Assembly (NCBI GenBank): GCA_900768695.1
Contig: CAAGDY010000426.1
Coordinates: 1 to 35,441, forward strand
Source of the DNA: an uncultured Anaerovibrio sp.
GTDB taxonomy: Bacteria; Bacillota; Negativicutes; Selenomonadales; Selenomonadaceae
Direction of reading: 5' to 3'
DNA: 35,441 nucleotides
Every line of letters begins with the position of its first letter. Within the stretch, counting starts at the first letter, position 1. The notes under the pieces were generated by a model. It ran no database searches and had not been told where the DNA came from. It worked only from the letters and a program-made list of their open reading frames with translations. Shown here one piece after another: positions 1 to 8,310 of this stretch. Made by a program: the position numbers and the translations under genes.

Positions 1-2621
1 CCCTGGATGCGGGTCGGCTTGTTGGCTTCCTGTGGCTTGAAAAGCATATCGCCCTTGCCCAGCAGCTTTTCCGCCCCTGATGTATCAAGAATGGTGCGGG
101 AATCAATCTGGGAGGTAACTGCAAAGGATATGCGTGACGGAATATTTGCCTTAATGACGCCAGTAATGACGTTGACAGAAGGACGCTGGGTTGCCAAGAC
201 CAGATAAATGCCTGCCGCACGGGCCTTCTGGGCAATGCGGCAGATGGCATCCTCCACATCATGAGGTGCCACCATCATCAAATCCGCCAGCTCGTCTATG
301 ATAATCACAATGGACGGCAGCTGCTTTTCCGGCTCCTCTGCAAATATCCTGTTGTAGCCCTCCATGTTGCGCACGCCTTCCTGGGCAATCAGGCCATAGC
401 GCTTCTCCATTTCCTGCACCGCCCAGTTCAGTACAGAAGCAGCTTTTTTAGCATCCGTCACCACCGGCACCATCAGGTGTGGTATATCGTTGTAGACGGA
501 AAGCTCCACCATCTTGGGGTCAATCAGGATAAATTTTACCTCATCAGGCTTGGCCTTGAACAAAATACTGGTAATCAGCGTGTTGATGCAGACTGACTTA
601 CCTGAGCCGGTAGCGCCTGCCACCAGCAGATGGGGCATTTTCGCCAAATCAGCAAAAATAGCCTGACCACCTATATCCTTGCCCAGCCCCACCGTCAGCT
701 TTGATTTGGCCGCCGCAAAAGCAGGATTTTCCAGTACCTCTCTTAGCTGTACGCTTTCCAGCTCCCGGTTCGGCACCTCGATACCGATAGCCGCCTTGCC
801 TGGAATCTGCTCTATGCGCACCGCAGTGGCCGCCATATTCAGGGCGATATCATCTGCCAGCCCCGTAATCTTGCTGACCTTTACCCCCGGCGCAGGCTTC
901 ACCTCATAGCGGGTGACAGCCGGCCCGTGGCAGGCATTGAGGATAGAGGCCTTCACCTTGAAATTGGCCAGAGTTTCCCCTAGAATCCTGGCATTGCTGC
1001 TGATTTCCTGATTCAGGCTTTCATTCATAGTCTTGACCGTCTTGGACAGCAGATGCAAAGGGGGCAAATTGTATGGCGGTGGCGGCGGCACAGATACTGG
1101 CTGAGCCTGTGTCAAGCCAGTACCGGCAGATGATTCATCCTCCACCCCATCATCTTCGTAGTCCCCAGCATAGTCAGCAAAACTGCTATTGCCCTCTGTC
1201 AGCTCCACCGAATCCTCAGGGTAGGTAATCTCCATATCATCTATGCCATAGTCATATTCCTGCTCTACAGCTTCCTCTTTATCGCCAGGCTCCTGCTCCA
1301 ATTCGATGGTTGTGTCTGTATCCACAGGCTCCTGCGCCAGCTCGATAGCTTCAGCTACATCCCAAGGCTCCTTCTCCAGTTCCATGATTGCAGCCGCATT
1401 TACAGGCACCTGTTCCACTTCTTCTACTACAGGTTCAGCTCCGGCCCTATTACCGGCGGCAAATGCCTCCCAGTCAAAATCCACAGCCTCCTCATTTTCC
1501 AGCTCACCATTACAGGATACAGCATGGGGGGATACCTCACGACGGGACGGCTCATTTTCCGGCTCCAGCCCCAGCTGAACTGCCAGCTCCGGCACCTCCT
1601 CCGGCTCAGCCGCGCTGGAGAATTTTTCCGCAAAAAAACCAGCCGCTACCGGATTGGCATTTACCAGCTCCGCCGCATTGGCAGGAGGTGGCGTAAACAC
1701 CTTTTCTGCCATCAGCTCAGCCGCAATGCCCGCTCCGGACATTTTTCCTTTCAAAGCATCTGTCCTGGCAGGCTTTTCCGGGGTATGTATGACTGCACCG
1801 GCAGGCCTGCCGCTGTGCCCGGTGTCAGCCGCCGCATCATTCAGAAAAGCGGAATCCTGCTCATAACGCGCCAAAAACTGTTTGCCGCGGAACCGCTTCA
1901 GCCTTTCACCCACATCGTCAATATGCTCCTGAACATATTCCTGCACCTGTTCTTTGGCCCTGCCGCCTACCTCTATGGTCTTGTCATACACCACAACAGT
2001 GGCTTTTTTGGCCACGTCGGCCCCCTTTTCCGCCTTTTCCTTGGTGGTGAGGATTCCCTGAGCCAGGGACCATGTAGTTGCCACTATCAACGTCCCTATC
2101 AGCCCCACAGCCAAAAGGATAGGTGTGCCATCCACCCCTGCCACGCCGTGCAGAAGCATGCAGATAGCACCTCCCAGGAGGCCGCCGCCATTCACAAGGC
2201 TCTCCGGCAATATCTCCTCTCCGGCTTTCACTGCCAGATGGTGATACATGGCCAGGGCACAGGCAAAAAATCCTGCTCCTCCCAGCACCCTGGCATTAAA
2301 GACCAGCTTCTGATGCTTCATAATATAGTAGCCGCCAGCCCCCAGAAAGGCTCCGGCCGCAATAAATGACCCTACGCCAAAAAAATACTGCAGGAACTTG
2401 GCGGCCTTCAGGCCGATAAAACCCACATTCAGTCCTGCAATACCGCACAGCGAAATAAGGCCTGCCGCTACGAAGACCAGCCCCCGCAGCTCATAGTTCC
2501 TTTTGGAATTATCCTGCACTGCGCCATCAGCATTTTCAGCTGTGCCACGCCTGGAAGCAACCTGTCTTTTATTATCAGCCGCCTTTTTCCGTCCGGCAGT
2601 TTTTGTTCGTTTCTTCTGCAA
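1..2621 (-). CDS. ftsK: DNA translocase FtsK/SpoIIIE (5' part, cut by window edge)
   Basis: Membrane-anchored, ATP-driven DNA pump that moves the chromosome terminus through the closing septum. About 873 codons are visible; the C-terminal end of the motor and the gamma DNA-reading domain lie outside the window. The start is TTG at 2621: an in-frame TAA directly precedes it and GAGGGTG sits a few bases upstream, so the frame cannot extend further. The N-terminal ~170 residues hold about four hydrophobic segments. A long acidic Glu/Pro/Val linker follows, then the alpha/beta motor with Walker A GATGSGKS (about 594-617) and a Walker B ending IIIDELADLM (about 285-310). The linker contains degenerate acidic repeats. 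Family assignment is secure; the length of the linker is the only unusual point. Confidence 0.96.
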   Translation of the reverse strand, partial: MQKKRTKTAGRKKAADNKRQVASRRGTAENADGAVQDNSKRNYELRGLVFVAAGLISLCGIAGLNVGFIGLKAAKFLQYFFGVGSFIAAGAFLGAGGYYIMKHQKLVFNARVLGGAGFFACALAMYHHLAVKAGEEILPESLVNGGGLLGGAICMLLHGVAGVDGTPILLAVGLIGTLIVATTWSLAQGILTTKEKAEKGADVAKKATVVVYDKTIEVGGRAKEQVQEYVQEHIDDVGERLKRFRGKQFLARYEQDSAFLNDAAADTGHSGRPAGAVIHTPEKPARTDALKGKMSGAGIAAELMAEKVFTPPPANAAELVNANPVAAGFFAEKFSSAAEPEEVPELAVQLGLEPENEPSRREVSPHAVSCNGELENEEAVDFDWEAFAAGNRAGAEPVVEEVEQVPVNAAAIMELEKEPWDVAEAIELAQEPVDTDTTIELEQEPGDKEEAVEQEYDYGIDDMEITYPEDSVELTEGNSSFADYAGDYEDDGVEDESSAGTGLTQAQPVSVPPPPPYNLPPLHLLSKTVKTMNESLNQEISSNARILGETLANFKVKASILNACHGPAVTRYEVKPAPGVKVSKITGLADDIALNMAATAVRIEQIPGKAAIGIEVPNRELESVQLREVLENPAFAAAKSKLTVGLGKDIGGQAIFADLAKMPHLLVAGATGSGKSVCINTLITSILFKAKPDEVKFILIDPKMVELSVYNDIPHLMVPVVTDAKKAASVLNWAVQEMEKRYGLIAQEGVRNMEGYNRIFAEEPEKQLPSIVIIIDELADLMMVAPHDVEDAICRIAQKARAAGIYLVLATQRPSVNVITGVIKANIPSRISFAVTSQIDSRTILDTSGAEKLLGKGDMLFKPQEANKPTRIQ

Positions 2622-2861
2622 TTAACTCACCCTCAAAACTAATTTTTAAACATCCATTTCATTATTATATCAAAAAAATTACTCTTCGGTAATATCAGGG
2701 GCTGACAGCTTTTTGGCTGGTAATCCGTCAGCAACTATTTTGTCGATTAAAATTAACGTTAACATTTATTGTACCATTTTTACATCTACAAGTACACTAT
2801 TATTCATGCTGAACTTATATTTCTTGCCCATATCTTCTGCCGGATATTTTGAAATTTACAC
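2622..2861. other. Intergenic region between mqnC terminator and ftsK
   Basis: An AT-rich stretch. It contains the putative ftsK promoter and, on the minus strand, two tiny adjacent ORFs in the same frame (2766-2831 and 2679-2765), neither with a good ribosome binding site. I see no convincing gene here. Confidence 0.6.
2664..2692 (-). promoter_or_regulatory. Putative ftsK promoter
   Basis: Reading on the minus strand there is a perfect -10 TATAAT (2664-2669), a 17-bp spacer and a weak -35 TTACCG (2687-2692). It lies about 40 bp upstream of the ftsK TTG start. The -10 is strong and the -35 only half matches consensus. Confidence 0.55.
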
Positions 2862-2900
2862 AAAAAAAGGTGCCGCACGGCCTCCGCCTCCACAGCACCT
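2862..2900 (-). terminator. Rho-independent terminator of the mqn operon
   Basis: On the minus strand an 8-bp stem (AGGTGCTG pairing with CGGCACCT, one G-T wobble) is followed directly by seven T. It begins about 20 bp after the mqnC stop codon. Confidence 0.85.
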
Positions 2901-2922
2901 CTGTAAATAAATGGAATTCCTG

Positions 2923-3948
2923 TTAAAATCTCCTGATGACCCTGTAGGACGTATCGCGCTGAGCAGGCTTCCTGCCCGCGCCGCGGATTAAGTCAGCCAT
3001 CTTTTTGATGGACATATCGTATGATGTACCGGCTGCTCGCACCACGTTTTCCTCCAGCATGATACTGCCCAAATCATCTGCCCCAAAGCCCAGCGTCAGC
3101 TGGCCGATGCGCTCGCCCTGCGTAACCCAGGAGCCTTGAATATGCGCCACATTGTCCATATAAAGCCGCGTCATGGCAAGGGTGCGCATATAATCCCAGC
3201 CGGAGGTCTTCTCCCCTCCCAGCTCCGTATTGCCCGGCTGGAAGGTCCAGGTAATAAAGGCCCGGAAGCCACCTGTCTTATCCTGCAGGCGGCGTATCTT
3301 CTCCATGTGTTCAACTCTCTGGGCCATGGTTTCTCCCAGTCCGATAACCATGGTTGCCGTGCTTTCCATGCCGATGGAATGAGCGCACTCCATTACATGC
3401 AGCCAGTCTTCAGTCATGATTTTCTTCGGGCTGACCCTACGGCGTATCTCATCCACCAGAATTTCCGCACCGCCTCCCGGCAGGCTGTCCAGCCCTGCCG
3501 CCTGCAGCCTTTTCAGGCAGTCCAGGATGGAAATACCTGCCTGACGGGCAAAATGCTGGATTTCCGTGGCCGTAAAGGAATGAATGGTAATGTCATACTT
3601 ACTCTTGATGATGCTCAGCATCCTCTCATAGTATTCCAGTCCCAAATCAGGATACAGCCCCCCCTGAATCATCACCTGGGTTCCGCCCGCCTCCACGGTT
3701 TCCCGCACCTTTTCCAATATGTCGTCGTAGGTCAGGAGATAGGCATCCCTGCTTTCCCTGCGGCGGAAAAAGGCACAGAAGCGGCACTCATTGACGCACA
3801 CATTGGTATAGTTGATATTCCTGTCTACAATAAATGTAACCGTATCATCAAAGCGCTTCCTGCGTTCCGCGTCCGCCCTGCGTCCCAGCTCAATAGGGTC
3901 ACCATGCAGCAGCTCCTCCGCCTCGCGCTCATTCAGCCTTGTACTCAT
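2923..3948 (-). CDS. mqnC: Cyclic dehypoxanthinyl futalosine synthase MqnC
   Basis: Radical SAM enzyme that cyclises dehypoxanthine futalosine in the futalosine route to menaquinone. The 341-residue protein has the CxxxCxxC cluster motif CVNECRFC (C51, C55, C58) after the family motif NINYTNVC. Further family signatures are GGLYPDLG, SFTATEI, PGGGAEI, VIGLGET and the C-terminal AQRDTSYRVIRRF. Its ATG overlaps the stop of the upstream mqnE-like gene by 4 bp (ATGA), so the two are probably translationally coupled. It is the last gene of a three-gene radical-SAM operon and is followed by a terminator. mqnA, mqnB and mqnD are not in the window. Assignment to MqnC rather than MqnE or CofG/H rests on the GLGET and QRDTSYR motifs. 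Confidence 0.93.
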   Translation of the reverse strand: MSTRLNEREAEELLHGDPIELGRRADAERRKRFDDTVTFIVDRNINYTNVCVNECRFCAFFRRRESRDAYLLTYDDILEKVRETVEAGGTQVMIQGGLYPDLGLEYYERMLSIIKSKYDITIHSFTATEIQHFARQAGISILDCLKRLQAAGLDSLPGGGAEILVDEIRRRVSPKKIMTEDWLHVMECAHSIGMESTATMVIGLGETMAQRVEHMEKIRRLQDKTGGFRAFITWTFQPGNTELGGEKTSGWDYMRTLAMTRLYMDNVAHIQGSWVTQGERIGQLTLGFGADDLGSIMLEENVVRAAGTSYDMSIKKMADLIRGAGRKPAQRDTSYRVIRRF

Positions 3949-5117
3949 CCCTGCACCTCTCCTTCAGCACTGCCCTCATCAACGCCGCCATCCATACCGG
4001 CACCAGCGGCATTATCAGCCGCATAAGCGGTATTTTCCTCTGCCACCGGATGATAGAAGGTATCGCGCTCCACCGGCACAAAACCTGCCTCCGCAATCAA
4101 CTGCCGCAGCTTGCTTCGGGTAATGCCGGTATTGGTCTTTGCCCCGGCCGCATGGATAATCTTTTCCTCGCCAATAGTGCCATCCAAATCATCTGCCCCA
4201 AAGCCAAGGGCCAGCTGGGCAATCGGCATAGTCAGCATAATCCAGAACGCCTTGATATGGTCGATATTATCAAGTATAAGGCGGGACAACGCCATCATCT
4301 TCATATCCTCCCAGGAGCCAACCCTCTGCAAATGCTCCAGCTGGGTATTGGCAGGATGGAATGGGAAGGAAACAAATGCCTGAAAGCCCCCTGTTTCATC
4401 CTGAATATCCCGCAGGGTAATCAGATGCTGCAAACGCTCCTCAATCGTCTCAATATGCCCATACATCATGGTGCAGTTGGTGCGGATGCCAAGCTTGTGG
4501 GCTGTCCTGATGGTGTCAATCCACTCTGCCGCCGTAGCTTTTTTCGGGCAGATTTCCTGCCGTACCCTGTCACTGAGGATTTCCGCGCCGCCACCCGGCA
4601 GGGAAGACAGGCCGGCCGCCTGCAAAATCTCCAGCACCTCGCGGATGGATTTGCCGGTCATCTGGCTAAAATGCACGATTTCCACCGGGGTAAATGCCTT
4701 TATATCCGCCTCCGGCAATGCCGCCCTGACCTGTTTCACCACATTCAAATAATAGTCAAAATCCTTGTCAGGATGCAAGGCGCTGACAATATGGATTTCC
4801 CCCAGATTGCGCACCTTTTTGGCTTCCTCAAGAATTTTGGCTACATCCTCCGTTTCCAGCACAAAGCCCCGCTCATCCCCTTCCTTGCACTGAAAAGCGC
4901 ACAAAGGGCAGCCCGATGTGCAGATATTCGTCAGGTTGATGTGCCTGTTTACATTATAAAAAACGCTTTTGCCGCTTTTGCGCTCCTTCATCTTCCGCGC
5001 ACATTCCGCCAAAAACAGCAAATCGTTATCCTCATAAAGAGCCAGCGCATCCTCCAGGGAGAGCCGCTCCCCCCGCTCTGCCCTGCCTCTTGCCCTCTCA
5101 ATAAGCTTCTTGTCCAT
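3945..5117 (-). CDS. mqnE: Aminofutalosine synthase MqnE (paralogue 1, canonical-looking)
   Basis: Radical SAM enzyme that joins 3-[(1-carboxyvinyl)oxy]benzoate to the SAM adenosyl group, giving aminofutalosine for menaquinone synthesis. It has 390 residues with NVNRHINLTN followed by CTSGCPLC (C66, C70, C73), PGGGAEILSDRVR, the MqnE motif MMYGHIET, DETGGFQAF, FGADDLDGT and the C-terminal PVERDTFYH. Past that family end there is an extra Ala/Gly/acidic tail of about 30 residues, whose coding sequence runs into the mqnC start. It is preceded by a second MqnE-like gene 49 bp upstream and overlaps mqnC by 4 bp. Of the two paralogues this one keeps the residues I expect in MqnE, so it is the better candidate for the housekeeping enzyme. 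Confidence 0.88.
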   Translation of the reverse strand: MDKKLIERARGRAERGERLSLEDALALYEDNDLLFLAECARKMKERKSGKSVFYNVNRHINLTNICTSGCPLCAFQCKEGDERGFVLETEDVAKILEEAKKVRNLGEIHIVSALHPDKDFDYYLNVVKQVRAALPEADIKAFTPVEIVHFSQMTGKSIREVLEILQAAGLSSLPGGGAEILSDRVRQEICPKKATAAEWIDTIRTAHKLGIRTNCTMMYGHIETIEERLQHLITLRDIQDETGGFQAFVSFPFHPANTQLEHLQRVGSWEDMKMMALSRLILDNIDHIKAFWIMLTMPIAQLALGFGADDLDGTIGEEKIIHAAGAKTNTGITRSKLRQLIAEAGFVPVERDTFYHPVAEENTAYAADNAAGAGMDGGVDEGSAEGEVQG

Positions 5118-5166
5118 AAAACAAATTACCTCAAAACCAATACCGTATAAATATCGTCACAAATAC

Positions 5167-6318
5167 TTACTGCTGTGCCGCCTGAGCAATCTGCGCCTGC
5201 TGGTCCTTTTCCGTAAAAACCTTGATAATATTGAAATTGCAGTCGCAGGACGCAGGAATCCTGCCAGCCTCCCTGATAATCCTGATAATCCTGTCTTCGC
5301 TGAGGGAGGTCGGGCTGGTAGCACCTGCATCATGGAGAATGGTTTCCTTGTGGATAGTGCCGTCCATATCATTGGCACCAAAGCCCAGCGCCACCTGCGC
5401 CACCGGCACGGTCAGCATCACCCAGTATGCCTTGATATTCCTGATATTATCCAGCATCAATCTGGAAATGGCTATCATTCTAAGGTCATCCCACATGGAA
5501 GTCTGCTCCACCGTCTTGCCAAGCTCCGTATTCTTCGGCAGGAACGGGAAGCAGATAAAAGTCTGGATGCCGCCGGTTTCATCCTGCAGCTCCCTGAGCT
5601 TCAGAAGATGGTCTATCCGCTCTTCCATAGTTTCAATATGGCCGTACAGCATGCTGGCATTGGTCTTGATGCCCAGCCTGTGGGCAGTCCGTGATACCTC
5701 AATCCACTCATCGGCGGTTGCCTTGTTGGGGCAGAGCCTGCTGCGCACACGGTCGCTGAGAATCTCCGCGCCGCCCCCGGCGATTGCCTGCAAGCCGGCT
5801 GCCTTCAGCCTCAAAAGCACCTGCTCAACGCTCAAGCCGGAAATCCTGGCAAAGTGGGTGATTTCCACACCTGTAAAGCCCTTCAAATACAGATGCGGAA
5901 AAGCATCATGCAATGCCTGCAGCCGCTCCAGATAGTCCTCAAAGCTCCAGTCCGTATGCAGTCCGCTGACTACATGCAGTCCTGCCAGATTGGGGTCCTG
6001 CATTGCCTCCTGCACCTTTGCCACCGCCTCATCAACGCTCATGGCATAGGCACCCGGCGCATCCTTGTCCTTGCCAAAGGCGCAAAACTTGCACTTCGAG
6101 GTGCAGATATTCGTCAAATTCACATGGCAGTTTACATTGTAGTAGACAATATCGCCGCACTTCTTCTGCCGCACATAATCCGCCATATTTCCCAGCCAGG
6201 CAATATCCCGGCACGCCAAAAGCCTCAGTCCATCCTCACGGGTAAGCCGTTCCCCCGCAAAAATCTTCGCTTCAATATCCTTGTAACCTTCTGAACTATA
6301 CAAAACCAAACCCTCCAT
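5167..6318 (-). CDS. MqnE-like radical SAM enzyme (paralogue 2, divergent)
   Basis: First gene of the mqn operon; 383 residues, clearly homologous to the next gene. It has the cluster motif CTSKCKFC (C72, C76, C79), GGGAEILSDRVR, MLYGHIET and FGANDMDGT. It differs at two places conserved in its neighbour: NVNRH reads NVNCH (Cys64 for Arg), and the C-terminal ERD is replaced by SCDCNFN. It may have a changed substrate or be a second aminofutalosine synthase. Start choice: ATG at 6318 has no ribosome binding site, whereas GGAGGG inside the first codons lies 7 bp before an in-frame TTG at 6303, which is a plausible real start. Family certain, exact reaction uncertain. Confidence 0.85.
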   Translation of the reverse strand: MEGLVLYSSEGYKDIEAKIFAGERLTREDGLRLLACRDIAWLGNMADYVRQKKCGDIVYYNVNCHVNLTNICTSKCKFCAFGKDKDAPGAYAMSVDEAVAKVQEAMQDPNLAGLHVVSGLHTDWSFEDYLERLQALHDAFPHLYLKGFTGVEITHFARISGLSVEQVLLRLKAAGLQAIAGGGAEILSDRVRSRLCPNKATADEWIEVSRTAHRLGIKTNASMLYGHIETMEERIDHLLKLRELQDETGGIQTFICFPFLPKNTELGKTVEQTSMWDDLRMIAISRLMLDNIRNIKAYWVMLTVPVAQVALGFGANDMDGTIHKETILHDAGATSPTSLSEDRIIRIIREAGRIPASCDCNFNIIKVFTEKDQQAQIAQAAQQ

Positions 6319-6446
6319 ATTGCAGCCCAGTGAAAACTGCTCAAAGCCATAGCACAGCCCCTAACCCGGCTCATAGCATAGCCCATATACAGTCCATATT
6401 TTCACATACATCTTACACGCCGAAACTAAAATTGCATACAAAGTAC

Positions 6447-6475
6447 ATTATAGCACTCAAAGGAAATCCAATCAA
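6447..6475 (-). promoter_or_regulatory. Promoter of the mqn operon
   Basis: On the minus strand, -35 TTGATT (6470-6475), a 17-bp spacer and a perfect -10 TATAAT (6447-6452), about 130 bp upstream of the first radical-SAM gene. This leaves a leader of over 100 nt in which I recognise no known riboswitch. Confidence 0.8.
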
Positions 6476-6546
6476 TTTTACTTGTACAAAAAATGCAATA
6501 TTTATCAGATGAATTTTGCTGGATGAATCATCCTAAACACATTCCT

Positions 6547-6575
6547 CTTCATAAATGCCAAAATCATTTATGAAG
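6547..6575. repeat. Perfect 11-bp inverted repeat
   Basis: CTTCATAAATG (6547-6557) and CATTTATGAAG (6565-6575) flank a 7-nt loop. It sits immediately beyond the T-tract of the tpsA terminator. On the minus strand its own 3' side has no T-run, so it is not a second classical terminator in that direction. Confidence 0.75.
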
Positions 6576-6615
6576 AAAAAATCTCACAAGCAGCATAAAC
6601 ACTAACTTATGAGAT
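6576..6615 (-). terminator. Rho-independent terminator after tpsA
   Basis: Minus strand: ATCTCATAAG pairs with CTTGTGAGAT (10 bp, one wobble) across a 15-nt loop, followed by six T. On the plus strand the stem is followed by CTTTTT, so it may work in both directions. It is about 120 bp after the tpsA stop. Confidence 0.75.
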
Positions 6616-6737
6616 CTTTTTAGCTAAACAGCCGTCACAAATGAAAGCACATAGGGCTATTTTGCAGGCATATTCAATATTCAATATTTGATATTTACAT
6701 ATACATCCGTAGCCATTGAACATGTATGCAAAATTTA

Positions 6738-8291
6738 TCACTCCGAAATAGTCACATCCTGAATCTCATCCACAACTATTGGAGCAGATACATCAGAAAC
6801 ACCAACTTCAACAGGAGCCATATTATTATCAGATGCCGCAACATTAATAGCGTTATCAGATGCCTCTACATCCCCACTGGTACCTTCAAAGGTGCTAAGA
6901 ACTGCATGTGTCAAGGCATAACTATCCTTAACGTTCTCATCATCAGCAATCGTCATAACAATACCGGCAACCATCGAGTTTTTTTCATCCGTAGTTTTGT
7001 CAACTTTGTTGAGAGCCTCTGCCAATGCTACGAAACTGTCCTTCTGAGATGCAAAATCAGCATTATTATTCAGAATTTCATTTGCCTTATCCTTGCCATC
7101 CTGAAAAGATACTTCATCTAATATGAAGAAACCATTGTTAGTCGGTCCAATGTTAGTGATACTGCCAATGATAGAGCTGGCATTATTATTGGCATTGCCG
7201 CCTAAGTAAACATTGCCGGTATCGCCACTATTATCATTTGCCCTCCTGACAGCCTCAATCGTGGCACTTTGCTCAATGTTCAATACATTGTCTGATTCAA
7301 TGGTAATGCCCTCCCATTCCTCAGCAGGGTCAGAGCTGTAATATTTTGCAGCCCACAAGACAACATTATCCCCTTCTAGCTGACCAGCTACCGTAGTCTT
7401 TCCACCTACTACATTAATATCGGTAGCATCACAGGTAATTTTACCAGTGAAAGTGATGTTTACCGTTCCATAAGTTTCATTATTTTCAACATGAAAGTTA
7501 TTCCCCTGCACAGTAACAGATTCCGCTCCAATGATGCTTACGTCACCATCAGCAGTATCAGGGACAATAATCTTACCGCTAAAAGTCACATCATGGCCAA
7601 TCATGCGGACTTTATCCGCGCCAGAAAGAGAACCTGCAAAATTCAAGGTATTGTCAGTATGAGAAATAACCTCCCCATTACTACGTAAACCAATTATATC
7701 AGCAGCTATAAAATCAACACTTGTGCCTGAAGCAGCCGTAAAGGTTACACCCTCTTCAACTTCAATGCTGGTGCCCCACGCGGAGAACATACCACCACTA
7801 ACCTGGCCACCTTTAAAAGTTATTCCTGCTGAATTATTATCCTTAGCAGTATAGTAACCGTTATTAAATGCCTCTTTCGATATCTCCAATGTAGACAAAA
7901 GCAAATTAGAAGTATTAAAAGTGGCACCGGCCCCTACCACTATGCCATTTGGATTTATTAAAATTATTGGATAGTTGCCGCCCTCCTGATTTAATTTACC
8001 ATTGATTATAGATGGTAAATTGCCAGTCACGCGATTCAACACTGCACCATTAAAATTGCTCATATCTATAGTTAATGTACTGTCTACAGCAAGGTTGAAC
8101 TCCTGCCAGTCAATAATAGCAGTATTTCCCGTTACAACTATCTTTCCACTAAGCCACTCACGATCATTACCATCATAAATTACACCATTCAGATCCACCT
8201 CCGCAAATACAGAACCACTGCCCAATGCCATTGTTGCCAGTGCGGTCAGTGCCGCCGTTACCACCTTTTTCTTCAAATTGCTGAATTTCAT
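6738..8291 (-). CDS. Two-partner secretion exoprotein (TpsA; filamentous hemagglutinin N-terminal domain)
   Basis: Secreted surface protein exported across the outer membrane by the TpsB pore encoded just upstream. It has 517 residues: a signal peptide ending near GSVFA (residue 30), then the TPS domain with NRVTG (86-90) and NPNGI (113-117), the two signature motifs of the family. A beta-helix-like region rich in Val, Ile, Asn and Asp follows, and an acidic tail ends in DVTISE. It is short, since family members are often several thousand residues, and I see no adhesin repeats or toxin domain, so its effector role is unknown. GGGAGG precedes the ATG. Base composition is visibly more AT-rich than the flanking operons, consistent with horizontal transfer. 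Confidence 0.88.
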   Translation of the reverse strand: MKFSNLKKKVVTAALTALATMALGSGSVFAEVDLNGVIYDGNDREWLSGKIVVTGNTAIIDWQEFNLAVDSTLTIDMSNFNGAVLNRVTGNLPSIINGKLNQEGGNYPIILINPNGIVVGAGATFNTSNLLLSTLEISKEAFNNGYYTAKDNNSAGITFKGGQVSGGMFSAWGTSIEVEEGVTFTAASGTSVDFIAADIIGLRSNGEVISHTDNTLNFAGSLSGADKVRMIGHDVTFSGKIIVPDTADGDVSIIGAESVTVQGNNFHVENNETYGTVNITFTGKITCDATDINVVGGKTTVAGQLEGDNVVLWAAKYYSSDPAEEWEGITIESDNVLNIEQSATIEAVRRANDNSGDTGNVYLGGNANNNASSIIGSITNIGPTNNGFFILDEVSFQDGKDKANEILNNNADFASQKDSFVALAEALNKVDKTTDEKNSMVAGIVMTIADDENVKDSYALTHAVLSTFEGTSGDVEASDNAINVAASDNNMAPVEVGVSDVSAPIVVDEIQDVTISE

Positions 8292-8310
8292 TAAACTTCC
8301 TCCCTTTCCA

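Larger units (their letters stand above)
6319..6737. other. Intergenic region between tpsA and the mqn operon
   Basis: About 420 bp, AT-rich. It contains the mqn promoter and leader, a perfect 11-bp inverted repeat at 6547-6575 and the tpsA terminator at 6576-6615. No coding signal is visible in the remainder. Confidence 0.6.

Noticed and set aside
3939..5150. 403-codon plus-strand ORF opposite mqnE
   Set aside because: It mirrors a conserved radical-SAM gene; its translation is rich in His, Cys and Arg in the way typical of antisense frames.
6319..6446. Riboswitch in the mqn leader
   Set aside because: The leader is long enough, but I could not recognise conserved elements of any known riboswitch class.
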